A stretch of DNA of 64,000 bases, taken from the NCBI RefSeq assembly GCF_002803845.1, contig NZ_CP024985.1:5963501-6027500 (forward strand), read 5' to 3'. A program made the position numbers and the translations under genes. Shown here piece after piece: positions 51,080 to 60,500 of the stretch (the stretch's first letter is position 1; every line of letters begins with the position of its first letter). The notes below the pieces were generated by a model. The model saw nothing but the letters and a program-made list of their open reading frames with translations. It had not been told where the DNA came from and did not search any database. This DNA is from Streptomyces lavendulae subsp. lavendulae (lineage in GTDB: Bacteria; Actinomycetota; Actinomycetes; Streptomycetales; Streptomycetaceae).

Positions 51080-51922
51080 GTGGCCGGAGCGACGACGGCA
51101 CAGCGCGGCACGTCCGACCGGTCGGGCCGGGGCGGGAAAAAGCGCCCGGGTCCGTCCAAGCCGCCCAAGCCGCCCAAGTCGTCGAAGGGGTCCGGCCCCC
51201 GGGGACCCGGTGGCGCGCGAGCGCGCCGGGTCCCCGTCCTGGCCTCCCTCGCCGCCGCCGCGCTCCTCGCCGGGGGCGGCACCTGGGCGCTCTACGGCTC
51301 CTCCTGGCTCCGCGTCGAGCGGGTCACGGCCTCCGGCACCGAGGTGCTCACCCCCGAACAGGTCCTCACGGCCGCGGCCGTGCCCGTCGGCGCGCCCCTC
51401 GTCAGCGTGGACACGGACGAGATCGCGAGCCGTCTGCGCGGGCGGCTGCCCCGTATCGATTCGGTCGACGTGGTGCGGTCCTGGCCGCACGGAATCGGGC
51501 TGAAAGTGACGGAACGCAAACCCGTCCTGCTCATCAAGAAGGAAGCGGAGTTCGTCGAAGTGGACGCGACCGGTGTGCGATTCGACACGGTCGGACGCGC
51601 GCCCGCAGGTGTTCCGGTGCTGGAATTGGCCGCGGAGCACTCGCCGAGCGCCCGCCGCTTCGACGAGCAGCGGCTCCTGCGGGAGGCGGTGGGCATCGCC
51701 GGGAGCCTGCCCGCCGCGATCGCGAAAGAGACTTTGCAGGTCAAGGTGCGGTCGTACGATTCGGTGCTGCTCCAGCTGACCAAGGGGCGCACGGTCGTGT
51801 GGGGGAGCGGGGAACTGGGCGAGGCGAAGGGCCGCGCGCTGACCGCTCTGCTGAAAGCCGCGCCCAAGGCCGACCACTTCGACGTGAGCGTCCCCACCGC
51901 ACCTGCGGTGTCCGGGAGTTGA
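51080..51922 (+). CDS. ftsQ: Cell division protein FtsQ
   Basis: A 280-residue bitopic divisome protein. A long basic Lys/Pro-rich cytoplasmic segment (residues 1-52) and one helix (about 54-74) are followed by a POTRA domain (RVERVTASGTEVLTPEQVL) and a beta domain (GIGLKVTERKPVLLIKKEAEFVEVDATGV). GTG 51080 with AGGAGGCACAGGAG upstream. Last gene before ftsZ; a 278-bp gap with ftsZ promoters follows. Confidence 0.92.
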   Translation: MAGATTAQRGTSDRSGRGGKKRPGPSKPPKPPKSSKGSGPRGPGGARARRVPVLASLAAAALLAGGGTWALYGSSWLRVERVTASGTEVLTPEQVLTAAAVPVGAPLVSVDTDEIASRLRGRLPRIDSVDVVRSWPHGIGLKVTERKPVLLIKKEAEFVEVDATGVRFDTVGRAPAGVPVLELAAEHSPSARRFDEQRLLREAVGIAGSLPAAIAKETLQVKVRSYDSVLLQLTKGRTVVWGSGELGEAKGRALTALLKAAPKADHFDVSVPTAPAVSGS

Positions 51923-52012
51923 CGTCCGGTCGAACAGCGAAGCACCCTGGTTGGCCACCGATACGGGTGATCACATAGGGTGAAAAGAAAAACGGGAGGT
52001 TCGGCGTGTTCG

Positions 52013-52042
52013 TTGAACCCGCGCTACTTGTCGACTTAGTGT
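52013..52042 (+). promoter_or_regulatory. ftsZ promoter
   Basis: TTGAAC (52013-52018) and TAGTGT (52037-52042) with an 18-bp spacer, about 160 bp before ftsZ. Streptomyces ftsZ is known to have several promoters, including a developmentally controlled one; which this corresponds to is not decided here. Confidence 0.6.
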
Positions 52043-52074
52043 CCTGTTCGGAAGAGTCCAGAGAACAGACACAC

Positions 52075-52101
52075 CCCTAACCCTAAACTTCAGGGTTAGG
52101 G
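52075..52101 (+). other. Telomere-like hairpin in the ftsZ leader
   Basis: CCCTAACCCT (52075-52084) pairs with AGGGTTAGGG (52092-52101) over a 7-nt loop, downstream of the promoter and 100 bp before the ftsZ start. Unusually AT-rich for this genome. It could be an operator, an mRNA structure or an attenuator. Confidence 0.7.
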
Positions 52102-52200
52102 TTCGGGTCGGCGCGTACGAACCGTCCCAATTTCGGCATCAGTCGTCGCACCGCAGACCCGCGAAGCGGCGACACGTAATCGAGGCGAGAGGCCTTCGAC

Positions 52201-53400
52201 GTGGCAGCACCGCAGAACTACCTCGCAGTCATCAAGGTCATCGGTGTCGGCGGCGGTGGTGTCAATGCCATCAACCGAATGATCGAGGTCGGTCTCAAGG
52301 GTGTCGAGTTCATCGCCATCAACACGGACGCCCAGGCGCTGTTGATGAGCGACGCCGACGTCAAGCTCGACGTCGGCCGTGAACTCACCCGAGGCCTCGG
52401 CGCCGGAGCCAACCCGGCCGTCGGCCGCAAGGCGGCAGAGGACCACCGTGAGGAGATCGAGGAGGTCCTCAAGGGGGCCGACATGGTCTTCGTCACCGCC
52501 GGCGAGGGCGGCGGCACCGGCACCGGCGGCGCACCCGTCGTGGCCAACATCGCGCGCTCGCTGGGCGCCCTGACGATCGGTGTGGTCACCCGGCCGTTCA
52601 CCTTCGAGGGCCGGCGCCGCGCGAACCAGGCGGAGGACGGCATCGCCGAGCTCCGCGAAGAGGTCGACACCCTCATCGTCATCCCCAACGACCGCCTGCT
52701 GTCCATCTCGGACCGCCAGGTCAGCGTCCTGGACGCCTTCAAGTCGGCCGACCAGGTCCTGCTCTCCGGCGTCCAGGGCATCACCGACCTCATCACCACC
52801 CCGGGCCTGATCAACCTGGACTTCGCGGACGTCAAGTCCGTGATGTCCGAGGCCGGCTCCGCGCTGATGGGCATCGGCTCGGCCCGCGGCGACGACCGCG
52901 CCGTGGCCGCCGCCGAGATGGCGATCTCCTCGCCGCTGCTGGAGGCCTCCATCGACGGGGCGCGGGGCGTCCTGCTCTCCATCTCCGGCGGCTCGGACCT
53001 GGGTCTCTTCGAGATCAACGAGGCCGCGCAGCTGGTGAGCGAGGCCGCGCACCCCGAGGCGAACATCATCTTCGGCGCCGTCATCGACGACGCTCTGGGC
53101 GACGAGGTACGGGTCACCGTCATCGCGGCCGGGTTCGACGGCGGACAGCCCCCGGCCCGCCGCGACAACGTCATCGGCGCCGCGTCCACCAAGCGCGAGG
53201 AGCCGGCCCCCGCGCCGGTGCGCGCCCCGGAGCCGGTCCGCCCGGCCTTCGGCGGACTCGGCACGGTCACCCCGCGCGAGGAGCCCCCGGCACCGGTGGA
53301 GATCCCCGTCGAGCCGGCGCCCGCGCCGCAGGTGCCGACGGCCCGGCCGTACCAGGACAGCCCGGCCGAAGAGCTGGATGTTCCGGACTTCTTGAAGTGA
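52201..53400 (+). CDS. ftsZ: Cell division protein FtsZ
   Basis: A 399-residue tubulin-like GTPase forming the Z-ring and sporulation ladders. GTP-binding signature GGGTGTG at residues 103-109, VIGVGGGGVNAINRMI near the N-terminus, and the T7-loop NLDFADVKSVMSEAGSALMG. A Pro/Ala-rich linker (about 320-385) precedes a conserved C-terminal end ELDVPDFLK that binds partners such as SepF. GTG start. The stop overlaps pgeF (GTGA). Confidence 0.97.
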   Translation: MAAPQNYLAVIKVIGVGGGGVNAINRMIEVGLKGVEFIAINTDAQALLMSDADVKLDVGRELTRGLGAGANPAVGRKAAEDHREEIEEVLKGADMVFVTAGEGGGTGTGGAPVVANIARSLGALTIGVVTRPFTFEGRRRANQAEDGIAELREEVDTLIVIPNDRLLSISDRQVSVLDAFKSADQVLLSGVQGITDLITTPGLINLDFADVKSVMSEAGSALMGIGSARGDDRAVAAAEMAISSPLLEASIDGARGVLLSISGGSDLGLFEINEAAQLVSEAAHPEANIIFGAVIDDALGDEVRVTVIAAGFDGGQPPARRDNVIGAASTKREEPAPAPVRAPEPVRPAFGGLGTVTPREEPPAPVEIPVEPAPAPQVPTARPYQDSPAEELDVPDFLK

Positions 53401-54146
53401 CACTGGGGCAGCATCACGAGAGCGGCGCCCACTTCGCCTTCACCGACCGGTGGGGCGGGGTGAGCGCCGTTCCGTACGAGGAGCTCAATCTCGGCGGCGC
53501 GGTCGGAGACGACCCGGCCGCCGTTCGCGCGAACCGGGCCGCCGCGGCGACGGAGCTGGGCATCGATGCGGCCCGCGTCGTGTGGATGAACCAGGTGCAC
53601 GGGCGGGACGTGGCGGTGGTGGACGGCCCCTGGCCGGACGGCGAGCCGGTCCCCTCGGTGGACGCGGTGGTGACCGCCCGTCGGGGGCTCGCCCTCGCCG
53701 TGCTCACCGCCGACTGCACCCCCGTGCTGCTGGCCGACCCCGTCGCCGGGGTCGTCGGCGCCGCCCACGCGGGGCGGCCCGGGCTGGTCGCCGGGGTGGT
53801 GCCGGCCGCGGTCGAGGCGATGACGGCCCTGGGCGCGGACCCCGCGCGCATGGTCGCCCGTACCGGACCGGCCGTCTGCGGGCGGTGCTACGAAGTGCCC
53901 GCCGAGATGCGGGAGGCGGTCGCCGCCGTGGTTCCGGCCGCGTGGGCCGAGACCAGCTGGGGGACTCCGGCGGTGGACGTGGTCGCCGGGGTGCACGCGC
54001 AGCTGGCGGAGGCGGGGGTGGCGTACCGCCACCGTTCCGCGGTCTGCACACTGGAGTCGCGGGACCACTTCTCGTACCGCCGCGACCGGGTGACCGGGCG
54101 GCTTGCCGGATATGTGTGGTTGGAACGGATTGATGACAGACCGTAA
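53397..54146 (+). CDS. pgeF: Peptidoglycan editing factor PgeF (YlmD, laccase-domain)
   Basis: A 249-residue DUF152/multicopper-oxidase-like protein. Conserved copper or zinc ligand segments: VVWMNQVHGRDV, VLTADCTPVLLAD, GAAHAGRPGLV and CTLESRDHFSYRRD. E. coli YfiH removes mis-incorporated residues from peptidoglycan precursors, and some homologues have purine nucleoside phosphorylase-like activity. GTG start overlaps the ftsZ stop by 4 bp; it overlaps the next gene by 14 bp. Confidence 0.9.
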   Translation: MTLGQHHESGAHFAFTDRWGGVSAVPYEELNLGGAVGDDPAAVRANRAAAATELGIDAARVVWMNQVHGRDVAVVDGPWPDGEPVPSVDAVVTARRGLALAVLTADCTPVLLADPVAGVVGAAHAGRPGLVAGVVPAAVEAMTALGADPARMVARTGPAVCGRCYEVPAEMREAVAAVVPAAWAETSWGTPAVDVVAGVHAQLAEAGVAYRHRSAVCTLESRDHFSYRRDRVTGRLAGYVWLERIDDRP

Positions 54147-54852
54147 GTCGGAACTCGCGGAGAACCTCGCGCGGGTGGAGGAGCGCATCGCGTCCGCCTG
54201 CGCGGCCGCGGGCCGGGGGCGGGACGAGGTGACCCTCATCGTGGTCACCAAGACGTACCCGGCGAGCGACGTACGACTGCTGACGGAGCTGGGTGTCCGT
54301 CATGTTGCGGAAAACCGGGACCAGGACGCCGCGCCCAAGGCCGCGGCCTGCGCGGATCTGCCGCTGAACTGGCATTTCGTGGGTCAGTTGCAGACGAACA
54401 AAGTCCGTTCCGTGGCGGGATACGCGCATGTCGTGCAGTCGGTCGACCGGCCGAAGCTCGTCACGGCACTGTCGGCGGCCGCGCAGGCGCAGGGACGCGA
54501 ACTCGGCTGTCTGGTGCAGATCGCGCTCGACGCCGAGTCGGGGGAGCGCGGCGCCCGCGGAGGCGCGGCGCCGGACCTGCTCCCGGAGTTGGCGGACCTC
54601 GTGGCCGCCGCGCCGGGACTGCGGATCGACGGTCTGATGACCGTGGCCCCGCTGGCCGGCCCTTACGCGGGGCGCGAACGGGCGGCCTTCGAGCGGCTGG
54701 TGGAATTGTCATCCGGCCTGCGCGCGGACCATCCGGCTGCCACGATGGTGTCGGCCGGAATGAGCGCCGACCTGGAACAGGCCGTGCTGGCGGGTGCGAC
54801 ACATGTACGCGTCGGCACTGCGGTACTCGGCGCGAGACCCCGGCTCGGGTAA
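54133..54852 (+). CDS. YggS/PROSC-family pyridoxal phosphate homeostasis protein
   Basis: A 239-residue PLP-binding alanine-racemase-like TIM barrel. The PLP Lys is in LIVVTKTYPASDV; further landmarks are HFVGQLQTNKVR, VQSVDRPKL, DGLMTVAPLAG and MVSAGMSADLEQAVLAGATHVRVG. The family (YlmE in Gram-positives) handles cellular PLP levels. ATG 54133 overlaps the end of pgeF; it is part of the ftsZ-pgeF-yggS-sepF-sepG cluster. Confidence 0.92.
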   Translation: MTDRKSELAENLARVEERIASACAAAGRGRDEVTLIVVTKTYPASDVRLLTELGVRHVAENRDQDAAPKAAACADLPLNWHFVGQLQTNKVRSVAGYAHVVQSVDRPKLVTALSAAAQAQGRELGCLVQIALDAESGERGARGGAAPDLLPELADLVAAAPGLRIDGLMTVAPLAGPYAGRERAAFERLVELSSGLRADHPAATMVSAGMSADLEQAVLAGATHVRVGTAVLGARPRLG

Positions 54853-55022
54853 CGTCGCGAAGAAAGTCGGACCACAGCAGAAAATATGGTCATTTCCGCA
54901 GATGAGCGGACAGACCAAGTGGATCGCGGGCAGTTGGTGACTTTGGTGACACAGCTACTTTGCTGACGGACACAGCGACACCTGCGACAGGGCGATCCAC
55001 CACAGAGCGGAGGACTCGGAGA

Positions 55023-55640
55023 ATGGCCGGCGCGATGCGCAAGATGGCGGTCTACCTCGGCCTCGTGGAGGACGACCGGTACGACAACCCGGGGTACGAC
55101 CCCGATGACGAGTTCGAGCCCGAGCCGGAGCCGGAGCGCGCGCGGGACCGGGATCGCCGACAGCAGCCCGTGCACCAATCGCCCGTACCGGACGAACCGG
55201 TACGAGTCGTACAGCCTCCGGCGCCGCGGGAACCCCTCCCAATTCCGTCAGAAAACGGACGTCCCGCGCGAATTGCCCCCGTGGCATCCATCACACCTGA
55301 CCGCACCAACCTGGAGAAGAACGCCCCCGTGATCATGCCCAAGGTCGTCTCCGAGCGGGAGCCGTACCGCATCACGACGCTGCACCCCCGGACCTACAAC
55401 GAGGCCCGTACCATCGGGGAACACTTCCGTGAGGGCACTCCGGTGATCATGAATCTCACGGAGATGGACGACACGGACGCGAAGCGTCTCGTCGACTTCG
55501 CCGCCGGCCTCGTCTTCGGTCTGCACGGCAGTATTGAACGCGTGACACAGAAGGTGTTCCTGCTGTCGCCTGCTAACGTCGATGTCACGGCGGAGGACAA
55601 GGCCCGCATCGCGGAGGGCGGGTTCTTCAACCAAAGCTAG
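55023..55640 (+). CDS. sepF: Cell division protein SepF
   Basis: A 205-residue FtsZ-binding protein. The N-terminal amphipathic membrane anchor is MAGAMRKMAVYLGLVEDD; a ~90-residue acidic, Pro-rich linker leads to the SepF core (TLHPRTYNEARTIGEHFREGTPVIMNLTEMDDTDAKRLVDFAAGLVFGLHGSIERVTQKVFLLSPANVDV). It anchors FtsZ to the membrane at septa. GGAGGACTCGGAGA precedes ATG 55023. It is the sepF paralogue located in the dcw region; streptomycetes carry others elsewhere. Confidence 0.94.
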   Translation: MAGAMRKMAVYLGLVEDDRYDNPGYDPDDEFEPEPEPERARDRDRRQQPVHQSPVPDEPVRVVQPPAPREPLPIPSENGRPARIAPVASITPDRTNLEKNAPVIMPKVVSEREPYRITTLHPRTYNEARTIGEHFREGTPVIMNLTEMDDTDAKRLVDFAAGLVFGLHGSIERVTQKVFLLSPANVDVTAEDKARIAEGGFFNQS

Positions 55641-55699
55641 ACCGATCCGTCAGACACGGGACCGGGAACAGAGCGAGAACGGGGAGAGGGAAGCGCGGG

Positions 55700-55996
55700 A
55701 TGGGCGTCGCACTGCAAGTGGTCTACATCGCGCTGATGTGCTTCCTCATCGTGCTGATCTTCCGACTGGTCATGGACTACGTGTTCCAGTTCGCACGTTC
55801 ATGGACACCCGGCAAGGCGATGGTGGTCGTTCTGGAGGCCACCTACACTGTCACCGATCCACCGCTCAAGCTTCTCCGGCGATTCATCCCGCCGTTGCGT
55901 CTCGGGGGCGTGGCACTCGACCTGTCCTTCTTCGTTCTGATGATCATCGTTTACATCCTCATCAGTTTCGTGAGCACCGCTGCGAGAAGCGTGTGA
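55700..55996 (+). CDS. sepG: YggT-family membrane protein SepG (YlmG)
   Basis: A 98-residue protein with two helices (about residues 4-28 and 70-93) and the YggT signature WTPGKAMVVVLEATYTVTDPPLKLLRRFIPPL between them. In S. venezuelae the corresponding gene (sepG) is needed for FtsZ positioning and spore nucleoid compaction. ATG 55700 with GGGAGAGGGAAG upstream; 59 bp after sepF. Confidence 0.9.
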   Translation: MGVALQVVYIALMCFLIVLIFRLVMDYVFQFARSWTPGKAMVVVLEATYTVTDPPLKLLRRFIPPLRLGGVALDLSFFVLMIIVYILISFVSTAARSV

Positions 55997-56078
55997 ACGA
56001 TGTGCTTCCCCGCGGGCGCGGGGACAGTCCCGATACGGTCTTGCCGACTGCCGACGACTACGTAGAGGTGAAGAAGAC

Positions 56079-57290
56079 ATGCCGCTGACCCCCGAGGACG
56101 TGCGGAACAAGCAGTTCACGACCGTCCGCCTCCGAGAAGGCTATGACGAGGACGAGGTCGATGCCTTCCTCGACGAGGTCGAGTCCGAACTGACGCGCCT
56201 GCTGCGCGAGAACGAGGACCTGCGCGCCAAGCTGGCCGCCGCGACGCGTGCCGCCGCGCAGAACCAGCAGCAGCAGAACATGCGCAAGCCGGAGCCCCAG
56301 GACCAGCGAGGCCCGGGCGCCCCCGTGCCCGCGGCCATATCCGGCCCGCCGCAGCAGCAGCAGCCGCAGATGGGCCCGCCGCAGCTTCCCGGCGGCCAGC
56401 CGCAGCTGCCGGCCGGTCCCGGTGGACACGGACCGCAGGGTCCGGGCCCGATGGGCAACCCCATGCAGCAGCAGTCCATGGGTGGCCAGCACCCCATGGC
56501 GCCGCAGCAGCAGATGGGCCAGCCCCCCATGCAGCAGCAGTCCATGGGTGGCCAGAACCCGCTCGGCCAGCCGATGGGCCAGCAGATGCAGCCGATGGGG
56601 CAGCAGATGCAGCCCATGGGTCAGCAGATGCAGCAGATGCAGCAGCCGCCGCAGCTCCCGCAGCAGGGCCCCGGTGGCGACAGCGCCGCCCGCGTCCTGT
56701 CGCTCGCGCAGCAGACCGCCGACCAGGCGATCGCGGAGGCCCGCTCCGAAGCCAACAAGATCGTCGGCGAGGCCCGTTCGCGCGCCGAGGGCCTGGAGCG
56801 GGACGCCCGCGCCAAGGCCGACGCGCTGGAGCGGGACGCGCAGGAGAAGCACCGCGTCGCGATGGGTTCCCTGGAGTCCGCCCGCGCCACCCTGGAGCGC
56901 AAGGTCGAGGACCTGCGGGGCTTCGAGCGCGAGTACCGTACGCGTCTGAAGTCCTACCTTGAGTCGCAGCTGCGCCAGCTGGAGACCCAGGCCGACGACT
57001 CCCTGGCCCCGCCGCGCACCCCGGCCGGTCCGGCGCTGCCGCCGTCGCCTTCGCCGTCGATGGCTCCGGCCGGTGCGATGGGCCACTCCATGGGCAACCC
57101 GTCCATGGGTGCTCCGTCCCCCATGGGCGGTCCCTCCCCGATGGGTGGTGGCCCGTCCTACGGCGGCCAGCAGCAGATGTCCCCGGCGATGACGCAGCCG
57201 ATGGCTCCGGTGCGGCCGGCTGCGCCGCAGCCGATGCAGCAGGCGCCGTCTCCCATGCGGGGCTTCCTGATCGACGAGGACGACAACTAG
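56079..57290 (+). CDS. divIVA: Polar growth determinant DivIVA (Wag31)
   Basis: A 403-residue coiled-coil protein marking hyphal tips and directing polar growth and branching. The N-terminal DivIVA domain (LTPEDVRNKQFTTVRLREGYDEDEVDAFLDEVE) continues as a coiled coil to about residue 60. A ~145-residue linker dominated by Gln, Met, Pro and Gly (repeated MGQQMQP and PMQQQSMGGQ units) leads to a second coiled coil (about 210-310) and a Met/Pro/Gly-rich tail ending FLIDEDDN. The linker and tail are the Streptomyces-specific additions. Confidence 0.95.
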   Translation: MPLTPEDVRNKQFTTVRLREGYDEDEVDAFLDEVESELTRLLRENEDLRAKLAAATRAAAQNQQQQNMRKPEPQDQRGPGAPVPAAISGPPQQQQPQMGPPQLPGGQPQLPAGPGGHGPQGPGPMGNPMQQQSMGGQHPMAPQQQMGQPPMQQQSMGGQNPLGQPMGQQMQPMGQQMQPMGQQMQQMQQPPQLPQQGPGGDSAARVLSLAQQTADQAIAEARSEANKIVGEARSRAEGLERDARAKADALERDAQEKHRVAMGSLESARATLERKVEDLRGFEREYRTRLKSYLESQLRQLETQADDSLAPPRTPAGPALPPSPSPSMAPAGAMGHSMGNPSMGAPSPMGGPSPMGGGPSYGGQQQMSPAMTQPMAPVRPAAPQPMQQAPSPMRGFLIDEDDN

Positions 57291-57317
57291 GCGCCGCCGT
57301 TCGTCGTCGGCAGCCTT

Positions 57318-57361
57318 ACGGGCCGGGCCCGGGTTCCCATCGGAACCCGGGCCCGGCCCGT
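57318..57361 (+). terminator. divIVA terminator
   Basis: Perfect 20-bp stem (ACGGGCCGGGCCCGGGTTCC and its complement) with a 4-nt loop, 27 nt after the divIVA stop. Confidence 0.88.
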
Positions 57362-57432
57362 TCCGCGTCCCGGCGCCGCTGCCGCTGCCGCTGCGCGGGC
57401 TTCCTCCCCGCCCCACCCTTCCACCGTTCCCG

Positions 57433-57481
57433 CCTCAGTCGCCGGCGGGGCTGGATGCTCCAGCCCCGCCGGCGATTGAGG
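57433..57481. repeat. Dispersed-type palindrome in the divIVA-ileS gap
   Basis: 23-bp arms with a single mismatch around a 3-nt loop, beginning CCTCAGTCGCCGG and ending CCGGCGATTGAGG. Preceded by a 28-bp motif (57404-57431) that also occurs between ftsL and ftsI. It looks like a member of a repeated intergenic family and may also act as a backup terminator. The rest of this 304-bp gap holds only the two terminators. Confidence 0.75.
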
Positions 57482-57545
57482 CGCGGGCGCGGAGCGCCGT
57501 GTAGTGGGCCGCGCCCCGCGATCGAGGCGGGTAACGGAAAACGAA

Positions 57546-57585
57546 ACGGCCCGCACCCCCCCCGGAGGGGAAGGGTGCGGGCCGT
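57546..57585 (-). terminator. ileS terminator
   Basis: ACGGCCCGCACCC and its complement form a 13-bp stem that can extend through inner C and G runs; it lies 9 nt past the ileS stop on the minus strand. Confidence 0.85.
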
Positions 57586-57594
57586 CGGGTCCGG

Positions 57595-60500
57595 TTACGC
57601 CTTGCGGAGGCGGAACGTCAGGGACAGGGGCTCGTCCGTGAAGGGCTCGCCGTACGCCGCGTCCCCCTCGCCGGAGGCGAAGTCCGTGGCGAGGACCTCG
57701 TCCGCGATCAGGGCCGCGTGGTCCGTCAGGGCCGTGACGACCTCCGGCTCGGTGGCCGACCACCGCAGGGCGATCCGGTCCGCCACGTCGAGGCCGGAGT
57801 TCTTGCGGGCCTCCTGGATCAGGCGGATCGCGTCACGGGCCAGGCCCGCCAGCTTCAGCTCCGGCGTGATCTCCAGGTCCAGGGCGACCGTCGCGCCGGA
57901 GTCGGAGGCCACCGACCAGCCCTCGCGCGGGGTCTCCGTGATGATGACCTCCTCCGGGGTGAGGGCGACGGACTCGCCGTTCACCTCGACCTCGGCGGAG
58001 CCGGCCCGCAGGGCCAGCGACAGCGCCGCCGCGTCGGCCGCGGCCACCGCCTTCGCCACGTCCTGCACGCCCTTGCCGAAGCGCTTGCCCAGCGCCCGGA
58101 AGTTCGCCTTCGCCGTGGTGTCCACCAGGGACCCGCCGACCTCCGAGAGGGAGGCCAGGGAGGAGACGTTCAGCTCCTCCGTGATCTGGGCCTGGAGCTC
58201 CGGCGACAGCGCGTCGAAGCCCACCGCGCCGACCAGCGCCCGCGACAGCGGCTGGCGGGTCTTGACGCCCGACTCGGCGCGCGTGGCCCGGCCCAGCTCC
58301 ACCAGACGGCGGACCAGCAGCATCTGCTGGGACAGGACCGGGTCGATCGCCGAGGCGTCCGCGGCCGGCCAGCCGGACAGGTGCACCGACTCCGGGGCCT
58401 CCGGGGTGACCGGGACGATCATGTCCTGCCAGACCCGCTCCGTGATGAAGGGGGTCAGCGGGGCCATCAGGCGGGTCACCGTCTCGACGACCTCGTGCAG
58501 GGTGCGCAGGGCACCCTTGTCGCCCTGCCAGAAGCGGCGGCGCGAGCGGCGCACGTACCAGTTCGAGAGGTCGTCGACGAAGGCGGAGAGGAGCTTGCCG
58601 GCGCGCTGGGTGTCGTACGCCTCCATCGCCTCGGTGACGTCGGTGACCAGGGTGTGGAGCTCGGAGAGCAGCCAGCGGTCCAGGACCGTGCGGTCGGCCG
58701 GGGCCGGGTCCGCGGCCGAGGGCGCCCAGTTCGACGTACGGGCGTACAGCGCCTGGAAGGCGACCGTGTTCCAGTACGTGAGCAGGGTCTTGCGGACGAC
58801 CTCCTGGATCGTGCCGTGGCCGACGCGCCGCGCCGCCCACGGGGAGCCGCCGGCCGCCATGAACCAGCGCACCGCGTCGGCGCCGTGCTGGTCCATGAGC
58901 GGGATCGGCTGGAGGATGTTGCCCAGGTGCTTGGACATCTTGCGGCCGTCCTCGGCGAGGATGTGGCCCAGGCAGACCACGTTCTCGTAGGAGGACTTGT
59001 CGAAGACGAGGGTGCCGACCGCCATCAGCGTGTAGAACCAGCCGCGGGTCTGGTCGATGGCCTCCGAGATGAACTGCGCCGGGTAGCGCTTCTCGAAGAT
59101 CTCCTTGTTCTTGTACGGGTAGCCCCACTGCGCGAACGGCATCGAGCCCGAGTCGTACCAGGCGTCGATGACCTCGGGGACGCGGACGGCCTCCAGGGAG
59201 CAGCCCTCGGCCGTGCAGGTGAAGGTGACGTCGTCGATGTACGGGCGGTGCGGGTCCAGGGCCGAGTGGTCCTGCCCGGACAGCTCGGACAGCTCGGCGC
59301 GGGAGCCGACGCAGGTGAGGTGGTTCTCCTCGCAGCGCCAGATCGGCAGCGGGGTGCCCCAGTAGCGGTTGCGGGACAGCGCCCAGTCGATGTTGTTGTT
59401 CAGCCAGTCGCCGAAGCGGCCCTGCTTGACCGAGTCCGGGAACCAGTTCGTCTTCTCGTTCTCCCGCAGCATCGCGTCCTTGACGGCGGTGGTGCGGATG
59501 TACCAGGACGGCTGCGCGTAGTAGAGCAGGGCCGTGTGGCAGCGCCAGCAGTGCGGGTAGCTGTGCTCGTAGGCGATGTGCTTGAAGAGCAGGCCGCGCG
59601 CGTCGAGGTCGGCGGTGAGCTTCTCGTCGGCCTTCTTGAAGAAGACGCCGCCGACCAGCGGGACCTCCTCCTCGAAGGTGCCGTCGGGGCGGACCGGGTT
59701 CACGACCGGCAGGCCGTACGCGCGGCAGACCGCGAGGTCGTCGGCGCCGAAGGCGGGGGACTGGTGGACCAGACCGGTGCCGTCCTCGGTCGTGACGTAC
59801 TCGGCGTTCACGACGTAGTGGGCGGGCTCCGGGAAGTCGACGAGCTCGAAGGGGCGCTGGTACGTCCAGCGCTCCATCTCCTTGCCGGTGAAGGTCTGGC
59901 CGGTGGCCTCCCAGCCCTCGCCGAGGGACTTCTCCAGCAGCGGCTGGGCGACGACCAGCTTCTCGGTGCCGTCCGTGGCGACCACGTACGTGACCTCGGG
60001 GTGGGCGGCGACCGCGGTGTTGGAGACCAGGGTCCAGGGGGTCGTCGTCCAGACCAGCAGCGCCGCCTCGCCCGCGAGCGGGCCGGAGGTCAGCGGGAAG
60101 CGGACGTAGACCGAGGGGTCCACGACCGTCTCGTAGCCCTGCGCCAGCTCGTGGTCGGAGAGGCCGGTGCCGCAGCGCGGGCACCAGGGGGCGACGCGGT
60201 GGTCCTGGGTGAGCAGGCCCTTGTTGAAGATCTCCTTCAGCGACCACCACACGGACTCGACGTACTCGGGGTCCATGGTCCGGTAGGCGTCGTCCAGGTC
60301 GACCCAGTAGCCCATCCGGGTCGTGAGCTCGGCGAACGCGTCGGTGTGGCGGGTCACGGACTCGCGGCACTTGGCGTTGAACTCGGCGATGCCGTAGGCC
60401 TCGATGTCCTGCTTGCCGTTGAAGCCGAGTTCCTTCTCGACGGCGAGCTCGACGGGCAGCCCGTGGCAGTCCCAGCCGGCCTTGCGGGCCACGTGGTAGC

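Noticed and set aside
56002..56031. CRISPR array upstream of divIVA
   Set aside because: Only one repeat-like unit is present, with an extra base relative to the usual repeat and no spacers or cas genes; reported as a curiosity, not as an array.
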